NCBI GenBank assembly: GCA_029856425.1
Contig: JAHQWZ010000126.1
Coordinates: 1 to 5,978, forward strand
Source of the DNA: Candidatus Thorarchaeota archaeon
GTDB taxonomy: Archaea > Asgardarchaeota > Thorarchaeia > Thorarchaeales > Thorarchaeaceae
Direction of reading: 5' to 3'
DNA length: 5,978 bases
The position numbers were made by a program, and so were the translations under genes. Positions 1-5,387 of this stretch are shown in pieces; position 1 is the stretch's first letter, and the number at the start of each line of letters is the position of its first letter. The notes below the pieces were generated by a model. It searched no databases. It was given only the letters and a program-made list of their open reading frames with translations, and was not told the DNA's origin.

Positions 1-601
1 GATAATAGCCTGTTACCTCAATATCAGTCATAGCAATATGCCACTCACGGTTACCTCTGTAATTCTTTTGTGTGAATCCGCCAGGGGAAGAACCGGAAGT
101 CCATTCATCACGCGGAAAGCTGTTTTTGGCCCAATTTCCAGACTGCACAATTGTGGTCTTGTTGTCTATAATGATGAACTTCTGATGGGAGTAGGTGAAT
201 GTGTCTGATGTCCAGCGAACAGGTATTCCCAGCTGGGTTAGATTCCAAGCAGTATGAGTATTGTATTCTCCGAGGCTAACCACTCCTTCGCTGATTAGGA
301 CCTTGATATCAAGAGATGGGTTTGCTGCGTGCAACTCATGCATCTTGTCCAGAAATGCGGGACTGTTAAACTGGTATATCTCGACAAAGATACTCTCCTG
401 AGCAGAATCTAGGAAATGGAATATTACATCCATACTATCATCTGGAGTGACAAATGTAGTCACATTCATATTCCTATCATAAGTTTCCAGAGTGAATTGG
501 CTGGGCACAAAGGCATTGTCTATCGGCGCGCCGAGAGGCACTGCTACATTCACTACTGGCATGAGTATAAGTACTAACATAAATGTGGATAAATGACGCA
601 A
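1..601 (-). CDS. Secreted phospholipase D-like (HKD) domain protein, 3' end beyond the left edge
   Basis: Reading the minus strand from a TTG codon at 601 gives 200 uninterrupted codons to the window edge. Residues 1-25 look like a signal peptide (MRHLSTFMLVLILMPVVNVA then a small-residue stretch), so the protein is probably exported. Residues ~57-160 match the PLD fold: a buried strand after FHFLDSAQESIFVEIYQF, then the HxKx4D motif H139-Q-K141-FIII-D146, then SGNW at 154-157 and NREW at 184-187, both typical just after the first HKD motif. PLD enzymes use two HKD motifs to cleave phosphodiesters (phospholipids or nucleic acid); the second would lie past the left edge. TTG is chosen because AAGGAG (613-618) lies upstream, an in-frame TAG closes the frame just above, and this start gives a basic n-region; the next choice is ATG at 580. 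The substrate cannot be told. The usual Gly-Ser of GSxN is Gln-Ser here. Confidence 0.85.
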   Translation of the reverse strand, partial: MRHLSTFMLVLILMPVVNVAVPLGAPIDNAFVPSQFTLETYDRNMNVTTFVTPDDSMDVIFHFLDSAQESIFVEIYQFNSPAFLDKMHELHAANPSLDIKVLISEGVVSLGEYNTHTAWNLTQLGIPVRWTSDTFTYSHQKFIIIDNKTTIVQSGNWAKNSFPRDEWTSGSSPGGFTQKNYRGNREWHIAMTDIEVTGYY

Positions 602-960
602 TCGTCCGCACTCTCCTTTTTCGAGAATGCAACACTACTACTTATCAGTTGTTTGATAAGTACGTGTTCCGAACTCAATGCGAATGGAGGCTGACAGCAA
701 TTCGCAAGGTAAAGGCACACTATGTCATTGCATCAAGAAAGCGTGATGAAATTGTAAACGCAATTCAGGCAAAGTTTGGGAGAGCGCCCAATTATATTGA
801 ATCATCTATCCTAATGTATGGGGAGGAAGACAGCGGACTAGAAGTAGTCAAATTGAGTCTTGAGGGAGAAGAAATCAAAGTGCTTGTCACCATAACCAAC
901 GAAGAACTTCTTCAATTCTTCAATAATCTTCTTGGAAACCCTATCAAGATAAAGCGGTGA
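583..960 (+). CDS. Small hypothetical protein (up to 125 aa), start uncertain
   Basis: I do not recognise this protein. The well-behaved part runs from about residue 28 to 125: a basic stretch (RKVKAHYVIASRKRDE), a helix (DEIVNAIQAKFG), a loop with an acidic patch (YGEEDSGLE), two likely strands (VVKLSLEG, EIKVLVTIT) and a final helix (NEELLQFFNNLL), ending in a basic tail (IKIKR). This would suit a small alpha/beta domain; there are no signal peptide, membrane helices or cysteine clusters. The ATG at 583 lacks a Shine-Dalgarno and overlaps the start of the divergent PLD-like gene by 19 bases, so translation may instead begin at TTG 649 or GTG 664. Neither has a good ribosome site, and GTG 664 sits directly after a strong inverted repeat. 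It could also be a 5'-degraded remnant of a longer gene. Confidence 0.5.
   Translation: MWINDAIVRTLLFRECNTTTYQLFDKYVFRTQCEWRLTAIRKVKAHYVIASRKRDEIVNAIQAKFGRAPNYIESSILMYGEEDSGLEVVKLSLEGEEIKVLVTITNEELLQFFNNLLGNPIKIKR
611..618 (-). promoter_or_regulatory. Shine-Dalgarno supporting the TTG start of the PLD-like gene
   Basis: On the minus strand AAGGAGAG precedes the TTG at 601 by about 9-11 bases. It is a good match to the 16S rRNA 3' end, and it is the main reason to prefer the non-ATG start, since the first in-frame ATG (580) is over 30 bases away. No clear TATA box is seen upstream. Confidence 0.5.
631..668. repeat. Interrupted inverted repeat between divergent 5' ends
   Basis: Inner arms TACTTATCA (639-647) and TGATAAGTA (654-662) are perfect 9-bp complements around a 6-base spacer GTTGTT. 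After a short unpaired gap (TAC on the left, C on the right) the outer arms AACAC (631-635) and GTGTT (664-668) pair again, giving 14 matched pairs. It lies 30-67 bases upstream of the TTG of the PLD-like gene and around the possible GTG start of the plus-strand gene. This position suits a dimeric regulator site acting on one or both genes; an RNA hairpin is the alternative. The repeat is seen directly; the role is inferred. Confidence 0.5.
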
Positions 961-985
961 GAAGCGTCAAGAATAGAATGTCGAA

Positions 986-1024
986 GACAGGGGAACAACC
1001 GCTGAGCAGTAGAGCTCCCCTGTC
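986..1024. terminator. Possible bidirectional terminator hairpin
   Basis: GACAGGGGA (986-994) and TCCCCTGTC (1016-1024) form a perfect, GC-rich 9-bp stem with a 21-base loop. It lies between the stops of two convergent genes, the plus-strand hypothetical (ends 960) and the minus-strand ferredoxin (ends 1046). No long T-run follows on either strand (only ATTTCT on the plus side), so it is not a textbook intrinsic terminator, and archaeal termination relies mainly on T-tracts. It may instead stabilise mRNA 3' ends. Confidence 0.4.
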
Positions 1025-1045
1025 AGATTTCTAGTTGCACAAACG

Positions 1046-1228
1046 CTATGCTTCTTCGATAGCGCCCTCTGGGCAACTGTCGACACAAGCGTAGCATTCA
1101 GTGCATTCATCGGCACGATCTTTCTGATAGACTGCTTTGTCGTTCACAACATATAGAGTTGGGTCGACTGGGCAAACATCAGCGCAGGTGCCACATGCCG
1201 TGCATGCATCAGTTACTTTCCACATCAT
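1046..1228 (-). CDS. 2[4Fe-4S] ferredoxin, 60 aa
   Basis: A small soluble electron carrier of the bacterial/archaeal dicluster type. Two CxxCxxCxxxCP motifs are intact: C9, C12, C15, C19 followed by P20, and C42, C45, C48, C52 followed by P53. This is enough for two low-potential [4Fe-4S] clusters. The length is normal for the minimal family; there is no fused domain and no zinc-binding N-terminal extension. In anaerobic archaea such proteins accept electrons from 2-oxoacid:ferredoxin or aldehyde oxidoreductases and feed hydrogenases or other acceptors; the specific partner here is unknown because the gene stands alone. The start is the first of two adjacent ATG codons (1228 or 1225), with only a weak Shine-Dalgarno (AAGTGA). 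A BRE-TATA promoter lies about 65 bases upstream. The protein is acidic overall, as usual for ferredoxins. Confidence 0.93.
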   Translation of the reverse strand: MMWKVTDACTACGTCADVCPVDPTLYVVNDKAVYQKDRADECTECYACVDSCPEGAIEEA

Positions 1229-1247
1229 GGTCAGTCACTTCGCGATC

Positions 1248-1265
1248 GGACTAATGCATAAGTCC
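1248..1265. promoter_or_regulatory. Operator-like palindrome in the ferredoxin 5' leader
   Basis: GGACTAATGCATAAGTCC is an 18-bp near-perfect palindrome: 8 of 9 symmetric pairs match, with only one A/A mismatch. From the TATA box at 1293-1298, transcription of the ferredoxin gene should begin near 1269, so the palindrome would cover roughly +4 to +21, a classic place for a repressor to block the polymerase. No regulator gene lies in the window. Function is inferred from position and symmetry only. Confidence 0.4.
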
Positions 1266-1290
1266 TACATCTGAGTGCCGCCATATGTCA

Positions 1291-1303
1291 CATTTAAACT
1301 TCG
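1291..1303 (-). promoter_or_regulatory. Archaeal BRE-TATA promoter of the ferredoxin gene
   Basis: The minus strand reads CGAAG (BRE-like) directly followed by TTTAAATG (TATA box), close to the archaeal consensus. The predicted start of transcription is about 26 bases from the TATA centre, near 1269, giving a leader of about 40 bases. TTTAAA is itself palindromic, so weaker use toward the plus-strand permease gene cannot be excluded, but the BRE favours the minus strand. Confidence 0.5.
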
Positions 1304-1379
1304 GGGTTGGGTATCAATGAACCCGGATGCTTGCTTCGGAACTTTCAAAAGACAATCCCAAGGTCGCGCAGAGAATAAT

Positions 1380-1388
1380 CAAATATAC
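1380..1388 (+). promoter_or_regulatory. Weak TATA-like element ahead of the permease gene
   Basis: CAAATATAC is the most TATA-like sequence close to the permease. If used, transcription would begin around 1410, downstream of the ATG at 1403 but just ahead of the Shine-Dalgarno and ATG at 1427. It would therefore favour the shorter permease. The match to consensus is only moderate. Confidence 0.3.
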
Positions 1389-1402
1389 TCCATGAGGGCG
1401 AA

Positions 1403-2911
1403 ATGAAGGATTTCCAGGTGAACACTATGTCAGAACAGGCCGGGCAAAGGATTACAGAGGAAAAGTTTGCTCGACGCCTTGGTCTCGCAGGAGCGACCAA
1501 TCTCGGATTAGGTGCTATGCTCGGCGGGGGAATCTATGTAATATCAGGCATTGCCGCAGGCATGGTGGGCCCTGGCATCATAATAGCATACCTGTTCACC
1601 GGTCTTCTCACCATCTTCACAGCAATTAACTACGCTGAGTTGTCATCATCCATCCCAAAACAGGGAGGAGGATACACTTTCGCAAATGACACATTTGGGG
1701 GATTTCCAGCATTTCTCACAGGATGGTTCCTGCTGGTGGGAAATATAGTTGCGTGTGGTCTCTACTCTCTCGCAGTTGCTCACACTCTCGCATTGTTCAT
1801 TCCTATTGCCACTCCAGAGATGGTAACGACAATTGCGGTGGTCATCATTGCTTTCACGTTGGTAACAAACATCTTGAGTGTAAAAAGCGTCAGCGGAGTG
1901 CTAGGTGTTTTCAATATTGCCCAGTCCGTTGTGTTATTCTCCTTTATTGGGCTCGGGCTATTCTTCGTACAACCGACAAATCTCAATCCGTTCTTTGCTC
2001 CTGGAACTGGATTCATGGAATTGATGGCTACATTCTCATTCATCTACATCAGCTTCATAGGCTACGAGCTCATCACCACCGCATCTGAGGAAATCAAGGA
2101 GCCCGCAAAGAACATTCCCAGAGCCATTCTGCTAACCCTACTTATTGCCACTGCAATATATGTCACTGCCGCATTTGTGATGGTAGGCGTTGTGCCTTAT
2201 TCCGAATTGGCAAATCTCAAATCACCTATCCCAATAGCGTATGTCTATGGCTCAATGCTTGGAGGGGGAGCTTTCTACTTTGGACTGGCAGGAATGGCAG
2301 CTTCCAACTATGCAGCCCTTAATGCCACATTCCTATCGACTGCAAGGGTTACATATGCACTAGGCCGAGACCGCTTTTTACCAGGCTTTCTCGATAGAGT
2401 CAGTCCAAGATTCAAGACTCCAATACCAGCATTACTTGTCGGTCTTATTGCTGTTAGTGCCTTTGCTCTCACAGGAAGAGTTGAACTGGTCGCGTCTCTT
2501 GCTGGACTTGCATATCTGGTAGGACAAGCCGTTGTGAACTCCTCAGTGATAGTCGTCAGAATTAGAAGGCTAAATGTCCCGGGCACGTTCAAGGCGAGAT
2601 TCTACCCTGCGTTCCCGATACTGGGCGTGGCAATGTGTCTGCTTTTCATAGTCAATCAATCAGTTGAAGCGTTGCAGATGGGATTCTGGCTCGCATTGAT
2701 AGGATTGGTGATTTACATCGGCTATGGACGAAGACGCAGTAGAGAGAGATTGCAGGAGAGTCGAGCTGACAGGGTTGCAAGCACCGTCTTTGTAATCGAG
2801 CTGAATCTCAAAAGCGATGATTCTATTGGGCATTATACACCCATCACTGAAACCAAAATGCCAATGATTGAAAAGCAAAAGGATTCCGGTGGCGACGAGC
2901 AAGAAGACTAG
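1403..2911 (+). CDS. APC-superfamily amino acid/polyamine permease
   Basis: A 502-residue inner-membrane transporter of the amino acid-polyamine-organocation family, expected to move an amino acid or related amine by proton or ion coupling, or by exchange. About 12 hydrophobic helices are visible (roughly 31-53, 57-79, 104-134, 141-160, 165-189, 206-224, 241-264, 285-308, 341-357, 360-385, 401-418, 426-441). The unwound part of helix 1 carries the family glycine motif (GAMLGGGIYV, 37-46). After helix 6 comes the conserved loop SEEIKEPAKNIPRAI (228-242). The tail from 442 to 502 is hydrophilic, basic then acidic, with no universal-stress domain. Substrate cannot be assigned from sequence. The ATG at 1403 has GAGG five bases upstream; an in-frame ATG at 1427 (residue 9) has a stronger AGGTGA, so the mature start may be eight residues shorter. 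The 3' end overlaps uvrC by four bases on the opposite strand. Confidence 0.92.
   Translation: MKDFQVNTMSEQAGQRITEEKFARRLGLAGATNLGLGAMLGGGIYVISGIAAGMVGPGIIIAYLFTGLLTIFTAINYAELSSSIPKQGGGYTFANDTFGGFPAFLTGWFLLVGNIVACGLYSLAVAHTLALFIPIATPEMVTTIAVVIIAFTLVTNILSVKSVSGVLGVFNIAQSVVLFSFIGLGLFFVQPTNLNPFFAPGTGFMELMATFSFIYISFIGYELITTASEEIKEPAKNIPRAILLTLLIATAIYVTAAFVMVGVVPYSELANLKSPIPIAYVYGSMLGGGAFYFGLAGMAASNYAALNATFLSTARVTYALGRDRFLPGFLDRVSPRFKTPIPALLVGLIAVSAFALTGRVELVASLAGLAYLVGQAVVNSSVIVVRIRRLNVPGTFKARFYPAFPILGVAMCLLFIVNQSVEALQMGFWLALIGLVIYIGYGRRRSRERLQESRADRVASTVFVIELNLKSDDSIGHYTPITETKMPMIEKQKDSGGDEQED
1416..1421 (+). promoter_or_regulatory. Shine-Dalgarno for the alternative permease start at 1427
   Basis: AGGTGA, a six-base match to the 16S anti-Shine-Dalgarno, ends five bases before an in-frame ATG at 1427. 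With the TATA-like element at 1380-1388 it argues that translation starts at residue 9 of the longer reading frame. The eight extra residues precede the conserved family region, so protein similarity does not decide between the two. Confidence 0.45.
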
Positions 2912-4722
2912 CCATGTTCATCCAGCCATTTTCTAAGTGCCGCTGCAGACTTCTGGGTCATTCCTTCAACTTCGCGGAGTTCTTCAACTGTAGCGTCTTT
3001 TACGGCATTAAAACTCCCGAATGAATCCAGAAGCGCTTGACGACGTTTTGGTCCTATCCCGGGAGCCTCCTCAAGTATGGAGCCAGTAAACCTCTTCTCA
3101 CGAAGCTTGTGATGATACTTCTGAGCAAATCTATGAGCCTCATCTCTGATAGATTGAACCAGTCTAAGTGCAGGCGAGGATATCTCAAGCTCAATTCCGT
3201 CCTTTGCATCCCTGGTGTATAGCATCTCCTCTCGTTTGGCAAGTGCAGCAAGTGGCAAATACTCCAGGCCATGCTGTGACAACGCCTTGTGAGCAGAACT
3301 GAGCTGACCCTTTCCACCATCGACAAGGATTAGGTCAGGCAAAGCATCACCTCGCGCTAGCACTCCCTTGTATCTGCGAAAGATGATCTCGTTCATCATA
3401 GCATAGTCATCGGGTGTTGTTTTCCCTTGAATTTTGAACATCCGATATTTGGAATTATCAGGGTCACCATTGATGAATACGACGCAAGAACCAGTGGGAT
3501 CAGTCCCTTGGATATTCGCGATATCAAATCCTTCGATATGCATGGGTGCCTGAGTCAATCGGAGCGCTTCCTTAAGCTGCTTTACACCATCATGAACAAT
3601 CTCTTCGTTGCTCTCTCCCAGAATCAGAATCTTCCTAAGGGCTCTGTATGCATTCATATTGGCCATGTCGACAAGATCTTCACTTCTCTGGTCGGAAGGA
3701 AGCAGAAACTTGACCTCATGTTCATCTGATTCCGTAAGCCATTCGCTGAGCTGATCCATCTCAGGAATCTCTACCGGGAGGATAATCTGGTCAGGAACCC
3801 TGGGTATGGTGAAGTAGAACTGTCCCACAAACGCTGTTAGAATATCTTGGTCGGGGGTATCAAGATCCACATCAAAGTAGAAGTTATCTTGGCCTATCAG
3901 GCGGCCGTTTCTAATGATAAGCAGCTCCACCAAAGCAGCCTGTTCTGTCCTCGATATTCCTAGGACATCACGATTTGCACCCTTAAACTCTACAACCTGC
4001 TGACGACTCATCAGAATCTGCATATCAGTAAGCCTGTCTCTCAGCTCAGCCGCATTCTCAAACTCCATGTGCTTGGAAGCCTCATTCATCTGGTCCTCCA
4101 GCATCTGCGCCAGTTCATCGGACCGGCCCTCAAGATACATGCACATCTGGTCTACTAAAGACCGGTATTCTTCTTCACTAATATGCCCTTCACATGGGCC
4201 TGTACACCTATCAAGATGAAAGTCCATACACGCACGTTTCACCTTTTTGGGATCTTTGCACATAGCAATCGGAATGAACTTCCTTATGGTGTCCATGAAG
4301 CGTTCAAGACGCTTCGTGCTTCCATAAGGACCATAGTAGACTGCTCCATCTCTCTCAGCATCGCGTGTGATTTCGAATACTGGATAATTATTGCGGATAT
4401 CCACTCGTATCCAGGCGTGTCGCCTGTCGTCCTTGAGCTTGATATTGTACGGAGGTCTATGCTTTTGAATCAGTGTAGCCTCAAGTACAAGTGCTTCTCG
4501 CTCAGTGCTTGTGACTATGGTATCGAGGTCTCTTGCCGCAAACATCATCTCAGCAGTCCTACGAAACTGCCCATTGGGATTGAGGTACGAGGCGACTCGT
4601 CTTCTTAGGTATTTGCTCTTGCCAATGTACAGAATCTGCCCCTTCTCGTCCTTCCAGAGGTAGACTCCAGGAAGGTCAGGCAGGTCATTTACTAACTCAG
4701 CAAGGTCAACCATCTCATTCAC
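2908..4722 (-). CDS. uvrC: Excinuclease ABC subunit C (UvrC)
   Basis: The dual nuclease of nucleotide excision repair: loaded by UvrB at the lesion, it cuts 3' and then 5' of the damage. All parts of the family are present in order over 604 residues, a normal length. The GIY-YIG domain (about 15-95) has GVY 19-21, YIG 32-34, likely catalytic R40/R41, E81 and N93. A cysteine region has C155, C165, C173, C177, which align with the four cysteines reported to bind an Fe-S cluster in bacterial UvrC. A UVR motif for UvrB contact spans about 210-243. The RNase H-like 5' nuclease has D400, D439, D468 (LILVDGGKGQ) and H530. Tandem helix-hairpin-helix motifs lie at about 547-602. Translation starts at GTG 4722 or ATG 4713; the latter fits a leaderless message from a TATA-like box at 4738-4745. 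Same strand as uvrA and the small TPR gene. Confidence 0.97.
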   Translation of the reverse strand: MNEMVDLAELVNDLPDLPGVYLWKDEKGQILYIGKSKYLRRRVASYLNPNGQFRRTAEMMFAARDLDTIVTSTEREALVLEATLIQKHRPPYNIKLKDDRRHAWIRVDIRNNYPVFEITRDAERDGAVYYGPYGSTKRLERFMDTIRKFIPIAMCKDPKKVKRACMDFHLDRCTGPCEGHISEEEYRSLVDQMCMYLEGRSDELAQMLEDQMNEASKHMEFENAAELRDRLTDMQILMSRQQVVEFKGANRDVLGISRTEQAALVELLIIRNGRLIGQDNFYFDVDLDTPDQDILTAFVGQFYFTIPRVPDQIILPVEIPEMDQLSEWLTESDEHEVKFLLPSDQRSEDLVDMANMNAYRALRKILILGESNEEIVHDGVKQLKEALRLTQAPMHIEGFDIANIQGTDPTGSCVVFINGDPDNSKYRMFKIQGKTTPDDYAMMNEIIFRRYKGVLARGDALPDLILVDGGKGQLSSAHKALSQHGLEYLPLAALAKREEMLYTRDAKDGIELEISSPALRLVQSIRDEAHRFAQKYHHKLREKRFTGSILEEAPGIGPKRRQALLDSFGSFNAVKDATVEELREVEGMTQKSAAALRKWLDEHG

Positions 4723-4737
4723 ATCTATGAATCTAGC

Positions 4738-4745
4738 TATTAATA
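4738..4745 (-). promoter_or_regulatory. TATA-like box ahead of uvrC
   Basis: The minus strand reads CTATTAATAG around this position. Its centre lies about 27 bases from the ATG at 4713, the spacing expected when transcription begins at the start codon (a leaderless mRNA). No Shine-Dalgarno is seen before either possible start, which fits. It suggests that uvrC can be transcribed independently of uvrA and the TPR gene. Confidence 0.35.
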
Positions 4746-4758
4746 GAATAGGACCTGC

Positions 4759-4787
4759 AAATCAGTGATTCGGAAGGTGCCTGATTT
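4759..4787. repeat. Short inverted repeat between the TPR gene and uvrC
   Basis: AAATCAG (4759-4765) and CTGATTT (4781-4787) are perfect 7-bp arms around a 15-base loop, in the 75-base gap between the TPR gene stop and the uvrC start. On the minus strand it follows the TPR stop and an ATTTTC run, so it may help end that message; no T-run follows the stem. Chance occurrence is possible. Confidence 0.25.
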
Positions 4788-4797
4788 TACAGAAAAT

Positions 4798-5250
4798 TCA
4801 TTGAGATGCTCGCAGCATATTGGTCCGCCAACGAAGAAGTATGTCACAGGATTGCCCTTTTGAACATCCGTAATAGGTATAATGTTCACAGGAAACGCAG
4901 GGCGAGATATCAGAACCGGGTACAACTTCAGCTCCCTCAATGCTTTCCTCGATCTGCTTCAGCCTGTCAATTCTGCGGTCAATTTCATCAATAAGAGTAG
5001 ATCCGCTGAGTAATGTCAGAACTTTTTCAAGTTCCTCCCAGTATTGTTTGGGCTGTGGATTTAGAGATATAGCTTTGCGTATGGCTCCTTCTGCTTCAAG
5101 ATGCCTGCCTCTTGAGCCAAGGTGTTGGCCTAAGGAAAACCAAGCATTCGAGTCTCTGGGAAAAGCTGCAATGCGCCTACGAAGGTCCGATTCGTAGACA
5201 CTCATTTTAAGCGGCGACACAGATTCCGCTCTTCGTCTGGCTGACGTCAT
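4798..5250 (-). CDS. Small TPR protein with a four-cysteine C-terminal motif, between uvrA and uvrC
   Basis: The function is unknown. The 150-residue protein has one clear tetratricopeptide repeat at about 34-67: W37, L40, G41, A53, A60 and P65 fall on the consensus positions. Residues 18-33 may supply a neighbouring helix. TPRs bind other proteins. A charged helix, possibly coiled-coil, follows (84-106, DEIDRRIDRLKQIEESIEGA). The C-terminus has C118-x2-C121-x7-C129-x5-C135, which could hold zinc or an Fe-S cluster; this is inference. There is no signal peptide or membrane segment. It lies 137 bases after uvrA and 75 bases before uvrC on the same strand, so a repair-linked adaptor is a reasonable but untested guess. 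The start is ambiguous: ATG 5250 has GGGAGG ten bases away, while ATG 5205 (residue 16) follows a tiny overlapping frame by one base and lies before the folded part. Confidence 0.75.
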   Translation of the reverse strand: MTSARRRAESVSPLKMSVYESDLRRRIAAFPRDSNAWFSLGQHLGSRGRHLEAEGAIRKAISLNPQPKQYWEELEKVLTLLSGSTLIDEIDRRIDRLKQIEESIEGAEVVPGSDISPCVSCEHYTYYGCSKGQSCDILLRWRTNMLRASQ

Positions 5251-5254
5251 TCAT
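5207..5254 (-). other. Possible 15-codon leader ORF overlapping the TPR gene start
   Basis: The minus strand ATGAATGA holds two starts. The first, ATG 5254, is six bases from the strong GGGAGG and reads MNDVSQTKSGICVAA before TAA. That stop lies one base before an in-frame ATG (5205) of the TPR gene (TAAAATG), an arrangement suited to translational coupling. There is no evidence that the peptide is made, and it may simply be an out-of-frame shadow of a TPR start at 5250. Confidence 0.25.
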
Positions 5255-5260
5255 GCCTGT

Positions 5261-5266
5261 CCTCCC
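5261..5266 (-). promoter_or_regulatory. Strong Shine-Dalgarno for the TPR gene or its leader ORF
   Basis: GGGAGG on the minus strand is the strongest ribosome site in the window. It lies six bases from ATG 5254 and ten from ATG 5250. Ordinary spacing preferences slightly favour the 5254 start, which opens only a 15-codon frame. Confidence 0.55.
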
Positions 5267-5299
5267 GGCGGACAATAATGAACCTCTGAAATATTCGCT

Positions 5300-5307
5300 A
5301 ATATAGG
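5300..5307 (-). promoter_or_regulatory. TATA-like box ahead of the TPR gene
   Basis: CTATATTA on the minus strand would set transcription start near 5277, leaving a leader of about 23 bases that contains the GGGAGG. This suggests that the TPR gene has its own promoter in the 133-base gap after uvrA. Another AT-rich run at 5289-5296 is too close to the Shine-Dalgarno to be preferred. Confidence 0.35.
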
Positions 5308-5387
5308 AAGTGGAGACGTATGAAAATTTGAAAGGGTTTACGAGAAATCGAAAGCAGTTGGCGCGGTTCTTGAAATCCTCAATTATA

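Noticed and set aside
1303..1325. GGGTT/AACCC repeat resembling part of a tRNA or a small hairpin
   Set aside because: Only five pairs form, and no acceptor stem, anticodon arm or T-loop could be placed around it.
1723..2592. Open frames overlapping the permease in other frames
   Set aside because: The permease frame shows clear membrane helices and family motifs across this region; the alternatives are compositionally odd shadows.
3054..3326. Open frames on both strands inside uvrC (for example 3054-3326 minus and 4183-4608 plus)
   Set aside because: They lie wholly within an intact, strongly conserved uvrC coding sequence and contain no family motif.
4740..4940. Minus-strand open frame of 66 codons after the TPR gene
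   Set aside because: It lies largely inside the TPR gene in another frame, has no ribosome site or recognisable motif, and is best explained as a shadow.
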